Source: Desulfonauticus sp. (GTDB taxonomy: Bacteria; Desulfobacterota; Desulfovibrionia; Desulfovibrionales; Desulfonatronovibrionaceae). From it: DNA of 64,000 nucleotides. The notes under the pieces were generated by a model. That model worked only from the letters and a program-made list of their open reading frames with translations. It was not told where the DNA came from and searched no databases. Position 1 is the first letter of the stretch. The number at the start of each line of letters is the position of its first letter. Shown piece by piece: positions 58,336 through 64,000 of this stretch. The stretch is from positions 47,692 to 111,691 of the forward strand of contig JAUZRP010000002.1 in NCBI GenBank assembly GCA_030950395.1. The letters are read 5' to 3'. A program made the position numbers and the translations under genes.

Positions 58336-58803
58336 TTAAATTACAACATACTTAATCAAACAATACAAAACACCACCACCCAAAAGCCCAGCCATATAGT
58401 CATCCGCCATTATGCCAAGGCCACCTGCAATCTTTTCCAATCTATTTATAGGCCAGGGTTTTAGAATATCAAAAAAACGAAATAAGACAAAACCTACAAC
58501 TAATATCATCCAGGAATAAGGATGCACCCATAAAAAAGTCACTAATTGGCCACCCACCTCATCAATAATAATCCAGGAAGGATCGTGGACCTTCCATTCT
58601 CTTTCCACTTCAGAGCAAATAAACCAACCCAAAAAAAATAAAATCAAAGCCAACCCAAACTTGAATCCAAAACTTAAACCTGGAAAAAAATAAATAAAGA
58701 TCACGGTCAAAAGAGAACCAAAAGTACCAGGAGCAAAGGGAATAAACCCCACAGGCCCCATACTGGCCAGATAACGATAAAATCGTTTAATTTTTTTTGC
58801 CAT
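58336..58803 (-). CDS. pgpA: Phosphatidylglycerophosphatase A
   Basis: A 155-residue membrane enzyme that dephosphorylates phosphatidylglycerol phosphate in phospholipid synthesis. FIPFAPGTFGSLLTVIFIYF, DDPSW-like IIIDEVGGQLVTFLW and FRFFDILKPWPINRLEKIAG with GLGIMADDYMAGLLGG are the family blocks; three or four hydrophobic segments are present. AGGAGG lies before the ATG. Confidence 0.93.
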   Translation of the reverse strand: MAKKIKRFYRYLASMGPVGFIPFAPGTFGSLLTVIFIYFFPGLSFGFKFGLALILFFLGWFICSEVEREWKVHDPSWIIIDEVGGQLVTFLWVHPYSWMILVVGFVLFRFFDILKPWPINRLEKIAGGLGIMADDYMAGLLGGGVLYCLIKYVVI

Positions 58804-59128
58804 TTAAAATATACCTCCTAAAAAATGCCTTTTACAGCAAAAATAAACTAGCTTATTTCTGCTATTGCTAAACGAGCTATTATCTCCTATAATACTGTAT
58901 TTAGGTATAAAATACAACACGTAAAGGATAGCAAAAAACTTTCAATAAGTGGTTTTGGACTCTAAATATTCTAAAGAAGACCTTCGAAAGGTTCTAAAGA
59001 CTCTGGAGGTCAGGGAAAAGGCTCCTAGCAAAAGGCATTGACCTTAGTTTAGGCTATAGCCTTTAGCCTAATACAAATCCAGAATCACCATCTATAACTT
59101 ACAACTAGCCTATAAACAGGAGTTAGAG
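58804..59128. other. Intergenic region without assigned feature
   Basis: Between the divergent pgpA and ATPase paralogue 2 I see no open frame of interest, no known RNA and no repeat copy. Some short dyads occur (ACCTTCGAAAGGTT near 58980, GGCTATAGCC near 59052), probably incidental; a promoter for each gene must lie here but no convincing match was found. Confidence 0.4.
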
Positions 59129-60184
59129 ATGTTAATAAAGGAATTTAGAAGAGTGGATTTTATAAATAGAGAAAAAGAGATAGAATTTTTTCTAAACTAC
59201 TTTAAACAAGAACCAGAAAGAGTGCTCTGGGTATATGGCCCAAAGAGCACTGGCAAAACCACTCTAGTAGAATATATAATAGAAAATTATTTATCAAAAG
59301 ACAAAAGTTACAACATAAAGTATATAAACTTTAGAGGATTATTGATTAGTAGTTTTGATAACTTTGTAGAGAGTTTTTTAGAAGAAAAAGATGAAGAAAT
59401 TCAAACAGAATTAAATAGAAATTACAATATGTTAGGATTATTTAAATTGGAAGCAAAAACCTTAAAAAAAATAAAAGAACATAAAAAAAATCTCTTTAAT
59501 TATTTACTAGAAGAATTTAGAAAAGACAAAAGAAAAAATATATTTATAATAGACGAAATACAAATTTTACAGGATATTTACATCAACGAGAACAAATTTT
59601 TACTAAACGAATTTTTAAATTTTTGCGTAAGACTCACCAAAGAGACTCATTTATCCCACGTATTAATACTTACATCAAATACAATATTTTTAAATGAAAT
59701 ATATAATAGTTCAAAAATGAAAAAAACAAGTAGATTTAAACTAATAAACCATTTAGGAAAAGAGGATATAAAAGAGTGGTTAATTAAAAAAAATTTAGGA
59801 TTTAATCTTGAGGAGATAGAGCTTATTTACGATTATTTCGGTGGATGTGTAAGTGATATAAAAAAACTTTTAGAAGAATACAAAGAGTATAGTTCTCTAA
59901 AAGAATATCTTGATGCTATGGCAGAAATTGCTAAAAATGAAATTATTTTTGAAAAAAATAACAATTTAACAAATCAAGAGTTTGAATTATTTTTAGAGAT
60001 AGCTCAAGTAATACTTAAAAGAGGAAATTTTATTTTTGATGAAACTAATGAAGAGAAAAGAAGAAAATTAAAGAAGGTTATTAATAGATTCTGTGATGTT
60101 GAGATACTATTTTTTGATCCAGTAAAAAATACAGTTACAGCCAATAGTAAAATATACATTAAGGCGTTTGAGAAGATTTTGTAA
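59129..60184 (+). CDS. Archaeal-type ATPase (AAA/STAND-like), paralogue 2
   Basis: A 351-residue paralogue of the ATPase at 44774-45832. FINREKEIEFFLNYFK, Walker A WVYGPKSTGKTT, Walker B IFIIDEIQ, sensor LILTSNTIF and the terminal FFDPVKNTVTANSKIYIKAFE line up along the whole length with paralogue 1. AGGAG precedes ATG 59129. The strands are opposite to paralogue 1, so both 3' ends point outwards from the 13-kb stretch between them, and a repeat copy follows each. The function of this family is unknown; an NTP-driven sensor or defence role is conceivable. Confidence 0.85.
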   Translation: MLIKEFRRVDFINREKEIEFFLNYFKQEPERVLWVYGPKSTGKTTLVEYIIENYLSKDKSYNIKYINFRGLLISSFDNFVESFLEEKDEEIQTELNRNYNMLGLFKLEAKTLKKIKEHKKNLFNYLLEEFRKDKRKNIFIIDEIQILQDIYINENKFLLNEFLNFCVRLTKETHLSHVLILTSNTIFLNEIYNSSKMKKTSRFKLINHLGKEDIKEWLIKKNLGFNLEEIELIYDYFGGCVSDIKKLLEEYKEYSSLKEYLDAMAEIAKNEIIFEKNNNLTNQEFELFLEIAQVILKRGNFIFDETNEEKRRKLKKVINRFCDVEILFFDPVKNTVTANSKIYIKAFEKIL

Positions 60185-60204
60185 TTGAAAAGAGGTGATT
60201 AGTA

Positions 60205-60395
60205 ATTTGTTAGACTTTATTGCAAAAATTAGACGTTTAAAATCAAACTAAATTTAGAGATAATTCTATTTTTTTAGATATAACTAGCTCAAAAATTACG
60301 TTTTTGATTAAATCGTCAAATCAAATTGTAACCAGCTTGGATTATTGAAAAAATTTTTTCTTTAAAATAATTCTTCTAATTGGATTTTTAATAAA
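60205..60395 (-). repeat. Dispersed repeat, copy I (reverse, with extra internal segment)
   Basis: On the minus strand: AAAAATCCAATTAGAAGAAT, core TCAATAATCCAAGCTGGTTA, then TTTAATCAAAAACG, and a right end with TTTTTGCAATAAAGTCTAAC. About 65-70 bases of extra AT-rich sequence separate the AAAAACG part from this terminal end, unlike the other copies. The right end begins about 20 bases after the ATPase stop codon. Confidence 0.75.
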
Positions 60396-60427
60396 AAAAC
60401 AAAATATTCGAAAAAGCAACAAAACAT

Positions 60428-60877
60428 TTATAAAACTAGCAATTCCTTTATCCTGCGTTTTACTTCTTCTACAGCCTTTAATACTTCTGGAGTAAATTCT
60501 TGACTAAATTCTTTAATATTTTCTACTTCTATTAAAAAAATCCTTATTTCCTCTGGCATCCTCTCTGGATAAAGTTCGTCACCCAGTTTCAAAGTACTGC
60601 CAATATGCATGGCGTGGGAATTAATAAGACTAGAAGAAGTAAAAATATCTTTCACACTCACTTCCAAAATCTCTCCCACATTTTTTCCCAACATACAAGC
60701 ATCAACAATAATAGCCCGTTTATAATCCAAAACCTTGTCCAAAAGCTCAAATCCCACCGTATGCAAGATTTCAAAATGAGCAGGTAAACCCAATCGTTCC
60801 AAGTCTTCCACAACCACAATACCTGCCCTATCGTCTGCTAAAAAAGGATTTCCAAGCCCTATAACCACTGTATCCAT
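60428..60877 (-). CDS. Hydrogenase maturation protease
   Basis: A 149-residue HycI/HyaD-family endopeptidase. VVIGLGNPFLADDRAGIVVV at the N-terminus has the nickel-sensing acid of the family, and KRAIIVDACMLGKNVGEI follows with the second acid; the conserved SSLINSHAMHIG region holds the histidine. It removes the C-terminal peptide of the [NiFe] large subunit after nickel insertion, so the upstream hydrogenase large subunit, with a matching cleavage site, is its natural substrate. It starts 189 bases after the large-subunit stop, with a terminator between. Confidence 0.9.
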   Translation of the reverse strand: MDTVVIGLGNPFLADDRAGIVVVEDLERLGLPAHFEILHTVGFELLDKVLDYKRAIIVDACMLGKNVGEILEVSVKDIFTSSSLINSHAMHIGSTLKLGDELYPERMPEEIRIFLIEVENIKEFSQEFTPEVLKAVEEVKRRIKELLVL

Positions 60878-61018
60878 TTTTACCTTTCCCTAAATTGTGA
60901 CTCCGTAAGACCTTGTTTTTACCATCTGGCAGTAAATCTATCATTACTCAAAATTGTTAAGTACAACCAACTAAACATAAAACCAAATCATTATCAACTT
61001 AAATGAGACCTAAAAATT

Positions 61019-61044
61019 AAAAGCCAGGCCTAGGCCTGGCTTTT
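61019..61044 (-). terminator. Hairpin terminator of the hydrogenase operon
   Basis: A 12-base stem AAAAGCCAGGCC/GGCCTGGCTTTT with a two-base loop lies about 20 bases past the large subunit stop. Its A/T ends serve both strands. It separates the hydrogenase operon from the maturation protease gene. Confidence 0.85.
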
Positions 61045-61066
61045 AAAGCATAACATTACTCTATTC

Positions 61067-62530
61067 CTAAAAATTTCGCATGGTTTTATACAACTTGCCC
61101 TCACTATCGTAAATCTCCATCTCTAGTGGGAATTTACCAGTAACAGTATGAGTAGCACAAGCAAGACAAAGATCATAAGGTCTAAAAGCCATCTCCACAT
61201 AGTTTAAAATCCCTTCAGAAACCTTACCATCTTTAATAAAGTGCTTGGCTGCATTCTTTATAGCTAGGTTAATAGGTCCATTGTTATGAGTAGTGGCTAC
61301 AATCAAATTAGCATTAGTAACAATACCCTTTTCATCAGTCACATAATGATGAATAAGAGTTCCCCTAGGAGCCTCAATAATACCCACTCCTTCTCCCACA
61401 ACACTAGTTGGCTTATTCCAATTATCTGTGCCTGTAATGTCAGGATCGTTAATAAGCTCCTTCATCCTTTCAGCCGCACTGAGTAATTCTATGGCTCTGG
61501 CCCAATGATAAGCCAATACAAAGTGTACTGGTCGAGAACCAAATGTATTATGAAATTTTTCATAATGCTTTTGAGCCTCAGGAGTATCCATACCCTTAGC
61601 CACATTAAGTCTTGGTAAAGGTCCCACGGCGTAGAGATTAGTGCCTTTTCCTTCTTTAATGCCATCCCAATTCCCCAGTTTCTTTTGATAAGGGACTTTT
61701 AAATAGGACCAGGGAATTGTCCGCTCTGAAATAAAATCTAAATATTCTTTACCTCTAAAAGTGCCTATTTCATTGCCCTCTGTATCAATAACTTTTTGCA
61801 AACCATCATAATAAGCAATACGCCCCTGTTCGTCCACACTTCCCATATAATTGACCACAACTTTATACATATCTCCAGTAACCAACTTCATATATCCTTC
61901 GTTCTTCAAGACCACATCTTCAAAAATTTGCAAGGTCAAATGGCCTAATTCTATTAACTCGTCAATCCAATCTGCTACCATTTTACGCTCGTCTTCGCTC
62001 AGAGTTTTAGACCAACCACCAGGTAAAGCAGCAACAGGATGATTGGGTTTACCACCCAACAATTCAAATATTTTTACAGCCAATCTCCTTTTGTTTAAAA
62101 CCAATTTTCCTGTTTCAGCCCCTACAGCCTCGATCAAACCCACAACATTTCGTTTGGCAGGATCAGCCTCAGGCCCAACAACAAAATCAGGAAAACCAAG
62201 GGCATATAAAATAACAGCGTGGTCTTCTATATAATGAGACATATAGTATAATTCTCTTAATTTTCTAGCAGTAGGTGTAGGCTCTACGCCAAAAATCTCA
62301 TCCATAGCCTTCATAGATGCAGTAAAATGCACGCCCCTACATACTCCACACACAGTAGAAACCGAACGAGGCACTTCTTCCATCGGCATACCCTGTAAAA
62401 ACTTTTCATAACCACGAAATTCAACCACCTGAAAGAAGGCATCAGCCACATTGCCATTATCATCTAAGAAAATGGCAATCTTTCCATGGCCTTCTAGTCT
62501 GGTTATTGGATTTATTTCTATTTTTTTCAC
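61067..62530 (-). CDS. mvhA: [NiFe] hydrogenase large subunit, Mvh type (group 3)
   Basis: A 487-residue [NiFe] hydrogenase large subunit. RLEGHGKIAIFLDDNG and VCGVCRGVHFTASMKAMDEI (first Ni-ligand pair, RxCxxC variant as CGVC) are near the start; the C-terminal Ni-binding DLCLACATH is followed by TVTGKFPLEMEIYDSEGK, so the maturation protease would cut after the histidine. The sequence follows MvhA (F420-non-reducing) enzymes rather than membrane or periplasmic ones: there is no export signal. With MvhG and MvhD it should supply electrons to heterodisulfide-reductase-like proteins or ferredoxin in the cytoplasm. Confidence 0.9.
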   Translation of the reverse strand: MKKIEINPITRLEGHGKIAIFLDDNGNVADAFFQVVEFRGYEKFLQGMPMEEVPRSVSTVCGVCRGVHFTASMKAMDEIFGVEPTPTARKLRELYYMSHYIEDHAVILYALGFPDFVVGPEADPAKRNVVGLIEAVGAETGKLVLNKRRLAVKIFELLGGKPNHPVAALPGGWSKTLSEDERKMVADWIDELIELGHLTLQIFEDVVLKNEGYMKLVTGDMYKVVVNYMGSVDEQGRIAYYDGLQKVIDTEGNEIGTFRGKEYLDFISERTIPWSYLKVPYQKKLGNWDGIKEGKGTNLYAVGPLPRLNVAKGMDTPEAQKHYEKFHNTFGSRPVHFVLAYHWARAIELLSAAERMKELINDPDITGTDNWNKPTSVVGEGVGIIEAPRGTLIHHYVTDEKGIVTNANLIVATTHNNGPINLAIKNAAKHFIKDGKVSEGILNYVEMAFRPYDLCLACATHTVTGKFPLEMEIYDSEGKLYKTMRNF

Positions 62531-62584
62531 TGTTTATTCCTCCCTATTACTTCATTCTTTTTACTATTCATCCAAAACTGGTCA

Positions 62585-63577
62585 CTAACTCTTTTTGTAC
62601 TTGAGGGCCTTTCGTTTCTTTTCCACTAAAGAAGCTGGATAAGAATATCTATAGTAAAACTTAGCCAGCACAGGATATTTTTGCATAAGTTCCTCTACAG
62701 CTTCTTCACTACCCAAAATAGAGCCAATAACACTCATGGCCTTGGCCCCATAATCGGTAACTCCAGGGAGAGGACCACCACAACCTCTGCAAGGAATACC
62801 TACTTTTAAACAGGAAGCTCCACAATCACCTTGAGTAAAAGGACCAAAACAAATAAGCCCCTGCTGTAAAAGACATTTATCTGGATCAGCAGCTTTTTCA
62901 CTAGTTCTATAGACCTTATCTACAAACAGTCTATCTTTCCCTTTGTTGCGTGGATTTCTTGCACACACATCACACACAGCTTTTCCTGAAGTAATCCAGG
63001 AACCTTTAGGTGGTAACTTGCCTTCTATAATGGCCTGTACTGCAGCAGCAACAAAATCTGGATGTGGAGGACAACCACCCATAAAATAATCCACTTCCAC
63101 AATTTCATCTATGGTTCTCACATCATCTAAAAATTTGGGTAAAGTAAGATTATACTTTCCATCTAATAAATATTCTGGCTGAGGCAAAACCCCATCTGGA
63201 TTTTCTGTACTAAAGGTATCAATATACCCTTGGTTTAAGAGCTCTTCAGCAGAGTGCAAATTACTCATGCCAGCAATACTACCCATTGTAGCGCAAATAC
63301 CAAAAGCAATTAAGATTTTACACTTAGCACGCATTACTTTGGTCATATGTTCCTGTTCACTAAGTCTAACCATACCATCAATAAAACCAACATCTATAGA
63401 CTGATCAGGCATGGCTTCCAGATCTTTATACTTCACATCTGCTACAGTGGGAGCCCAAAAAACTACTTCTAAATGTCTAAGAGCATCTACCAGCTTATCT
63501 CCCATATCCACCAAAGCCATTTCACAGCCAGCACATCCGCCAGCCAAAAGCACTGCTATTTTAATTTTATCTGCCAT
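62585..63577 (-). CDS. mvhG: [NiFe] hydrogenase small subunit, Mvh type
   Basis: A 330-residue small subunit. The proximal cluster cysteines lie in LLAGGCAGCEMALVDMG; a FGICATMGSIAGMS block and MGGCPPHPDFVAAAVQ follow, and the C-terminal iron-sulfur part includes CDVCARNPRNKGK, CLLQQGLICFGPFTQGDCGASC and IPCRGCGGPLPG. It has no Tat signal, confirming a cytoplasmic group 3 enzyme. It relays electrons from the NiFe site to MvhD. It starts 2 bases after the mvhD stop and is followed by mvhA. Confidence 0.9.
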   Translation of the reverse strand: MADKIKIAVLLAGGCAGCEMALVDMGDKLVDALRHLEVVFWAPTVADVKYKDLEAMPDQSIDVGFIDGMVRLSEQEHMTKVMRAKCKILIAFGICATMGSIAGMSNLHSAEELLNQGYIDTFSTENPDGVLPQPEYLLDGKYNLTLPKFLDDVRTIDEIVEVDYFMGGCPPHPDFVAAAVQAIIEGKLPPKGSWITSGKAVCDVCARNPRNKGKDRLFVDKVYRTSEKAADPDKCLLQQGLICFGPFTQGDCGASCLKVGIPCRGCGGPLPGVTDYGAKAMSVIGSILGSEEAVEELMQKYPVLAKFYYRYSYPASLVEKKRKALKYKKS

Positions 63578-63579
63578 AT

Positions 63580-63993
63580 TTATTTACCTCCCTTAAGAGG
63601 ATTAGGACCTAATTTTTTAATAGTCTCTGTAAATTCTGTCACTACTTCAGCAAATCTATATCCTTCAGCGCCTGAAATCCATTCCCATCTAAATCTTTCA
63701 GGCTCTATACCTAATTCTTTGACCATTTCCTCTACCTGCCTTAACCTTCTAGCTGCTTTGTAGTTACCTTCTTTATAATGACAATCCCCAAAGTGACATC
63801 CGCCTACCAGCACGCCATCTGCGCCATTGGCTAAAGCATTAATGATAAACTCCGGCTCCACAGCTCCTGAGCAGGGTACGCGAATGAGTTTGATAGTGGG
63901 TGGATATTTACATCTTAGATTGCCGGCCAGATCTGCCCCGGCATAAGTACACCACTGACAGGCAAAGCCTACTATATTGGGTCTAAATTCCAT
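63580..63993 (-). CDS. mvhD: Hydrogenase iron-sulfur subunit MvhD (delta)
   Basis: A 137-residue MvhD-family protein, complete in this window. IVGFACQWCTYAGADLAG at the start and VLVGGCHFGDCHYKEGNYKA hold the cysteines of its [2Fe-2S]-type cluster. MvhD links the hydrogenase to HdrA in methanogens and in sulfate reducers; hdrABC-like genes are expected upstream, beyond the right edge. ATG 63993 lies 7 bases from the window end, so its binding site cannot be seen and it may follow another gene closely. Confidence 0.88.
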   Translation of the reverse strand: MEFRPNIVGFACQWCTYAGADLAGNLRCKYPPTIKLIRVPCSGAVEPEFIINALANGADGVLVGGCHFGDCHYKEGNYKAARRLRQVEEMVKELGIEPERFRWEWISGAEGYRFAEVVTEFTETIKKLGPNPLKGGK

Positions 63994-64000
63994 ATCTTGT

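Noticed and set aside
58960..59075. tRNA-like or structured RNA between pgpA and the ATPase gene
   Set aside because: Short dyads are present but no cloverleaf, T-loop consensus or terminator could be assembled.
44774..60184. Invertible segment between the two inverted ATPase paralogues
   Set aside because: The proteins are about half identical, too diverged for efficient homologous recombination at the DNA level; no long identical stretch was seen. The short repeats at the outer sides are also diverged.

Overview
The window reads as AT-rich chromosome from a sulfate-reducing member of the Desulfovibrionales; an affiliation near Desulfohalobiaceae is an inference from gene content, not proven. 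The main clues are a complete Qrc menaquinone reductase locus (qrcABCD), an Mvh-type [NiFe] hydrogenase with its iron-sulfur adaptor subunit, an ECF-type nickel importer, a YeiH-type 'sulfate exporter' family transporter and a glycine cleavage operon built from split P-protein genes. No rRNA, tRNA, CRISPR array or intact insertion sequence was recognised.

Layout, left to right. 1-4.9 kb (minus strand): the 5' end of argB, a truncated DNA methyltransferase remnant, then a tight operon cutA - APH-like kinase - APS-kinase-like protein - miaB - small unknown - DUF151 nuclease. 5-8.2 kb: an extremely AT-rich patch with a PAPS-reductase-family protein, a membrane-anchored unknown, and an ArsA/Get3-like ATPase coupled to a 94-residue hydrophobic protein; copies of a dispersed repeat sit between these genes. 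8.2-10.9 kb: cstA and a PsiE-like membrane protein. 11.1-16.8 kb: a TrmO-aldolase fusion and qrcABCD. 17-21.9 kb: manC-rfbC (sugar nucleotides), then bioF and a bioG/bioC-like pair. 21.9-29 kb: YeiH-type transporter operon, pabB-pabC fusion, P-type cation ATPase. 29.4-33.6 kb: nickel ECF transporter (nikK, nikM, nikL, nikQ, nikO). 33.9-42.5 kb: a polar amino-acid ABC importer, prmA, an endonuclease III-like glycosylase, an EnvC-like protein, ctpA and a divergent polysaccharide deacetylase. 42.5-52.7 kb (minus): glycosyltransferase, class IV aminotransferase, archaeal-type ATPase, asd, metF, a type II/IV secretion pilC-like protein, a PAS-GGDEF-EAL protein and an Rpn-like nuclease. 53.2-58.8 kb: gcvH-gcvPA-gcvPB-lpdA-maf and, facing it, pgpA. 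59-64 kb: a second archaeal-type ATPase, a hydrogenase maturation protease and the hydrogenase operon, which runs off the right edge.

Functional links. Nickel import (nik), the [NiFe] hydrogenase, its protease and Qrc fit a hydrogen-oxidising sulfate respirer: Qrc passes periplasmic cytochrome c electrons to menaquinone, while the Mvh-type enzyme normally works with cytoplasmic Hdr proteins. The gcv operon with metF would suit either glycine catabolism or a reductive glycine route.

The least explained signal is a dispersed intergenic repeat of about 125-190 bp (ten copies, including two shortened ones) with inverted ends sharing TGCAAAA and a conserved core. In two places its same end abuts the 3' end of an archaeal-type ATPase gene. 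A second small palindromic hairpin family flanks the Rpn-like nuclease gene. Other leads are the ArsA-like/small membrane protein pair, an orphan terminator that suggests a small RNA, and several operator-like sites.
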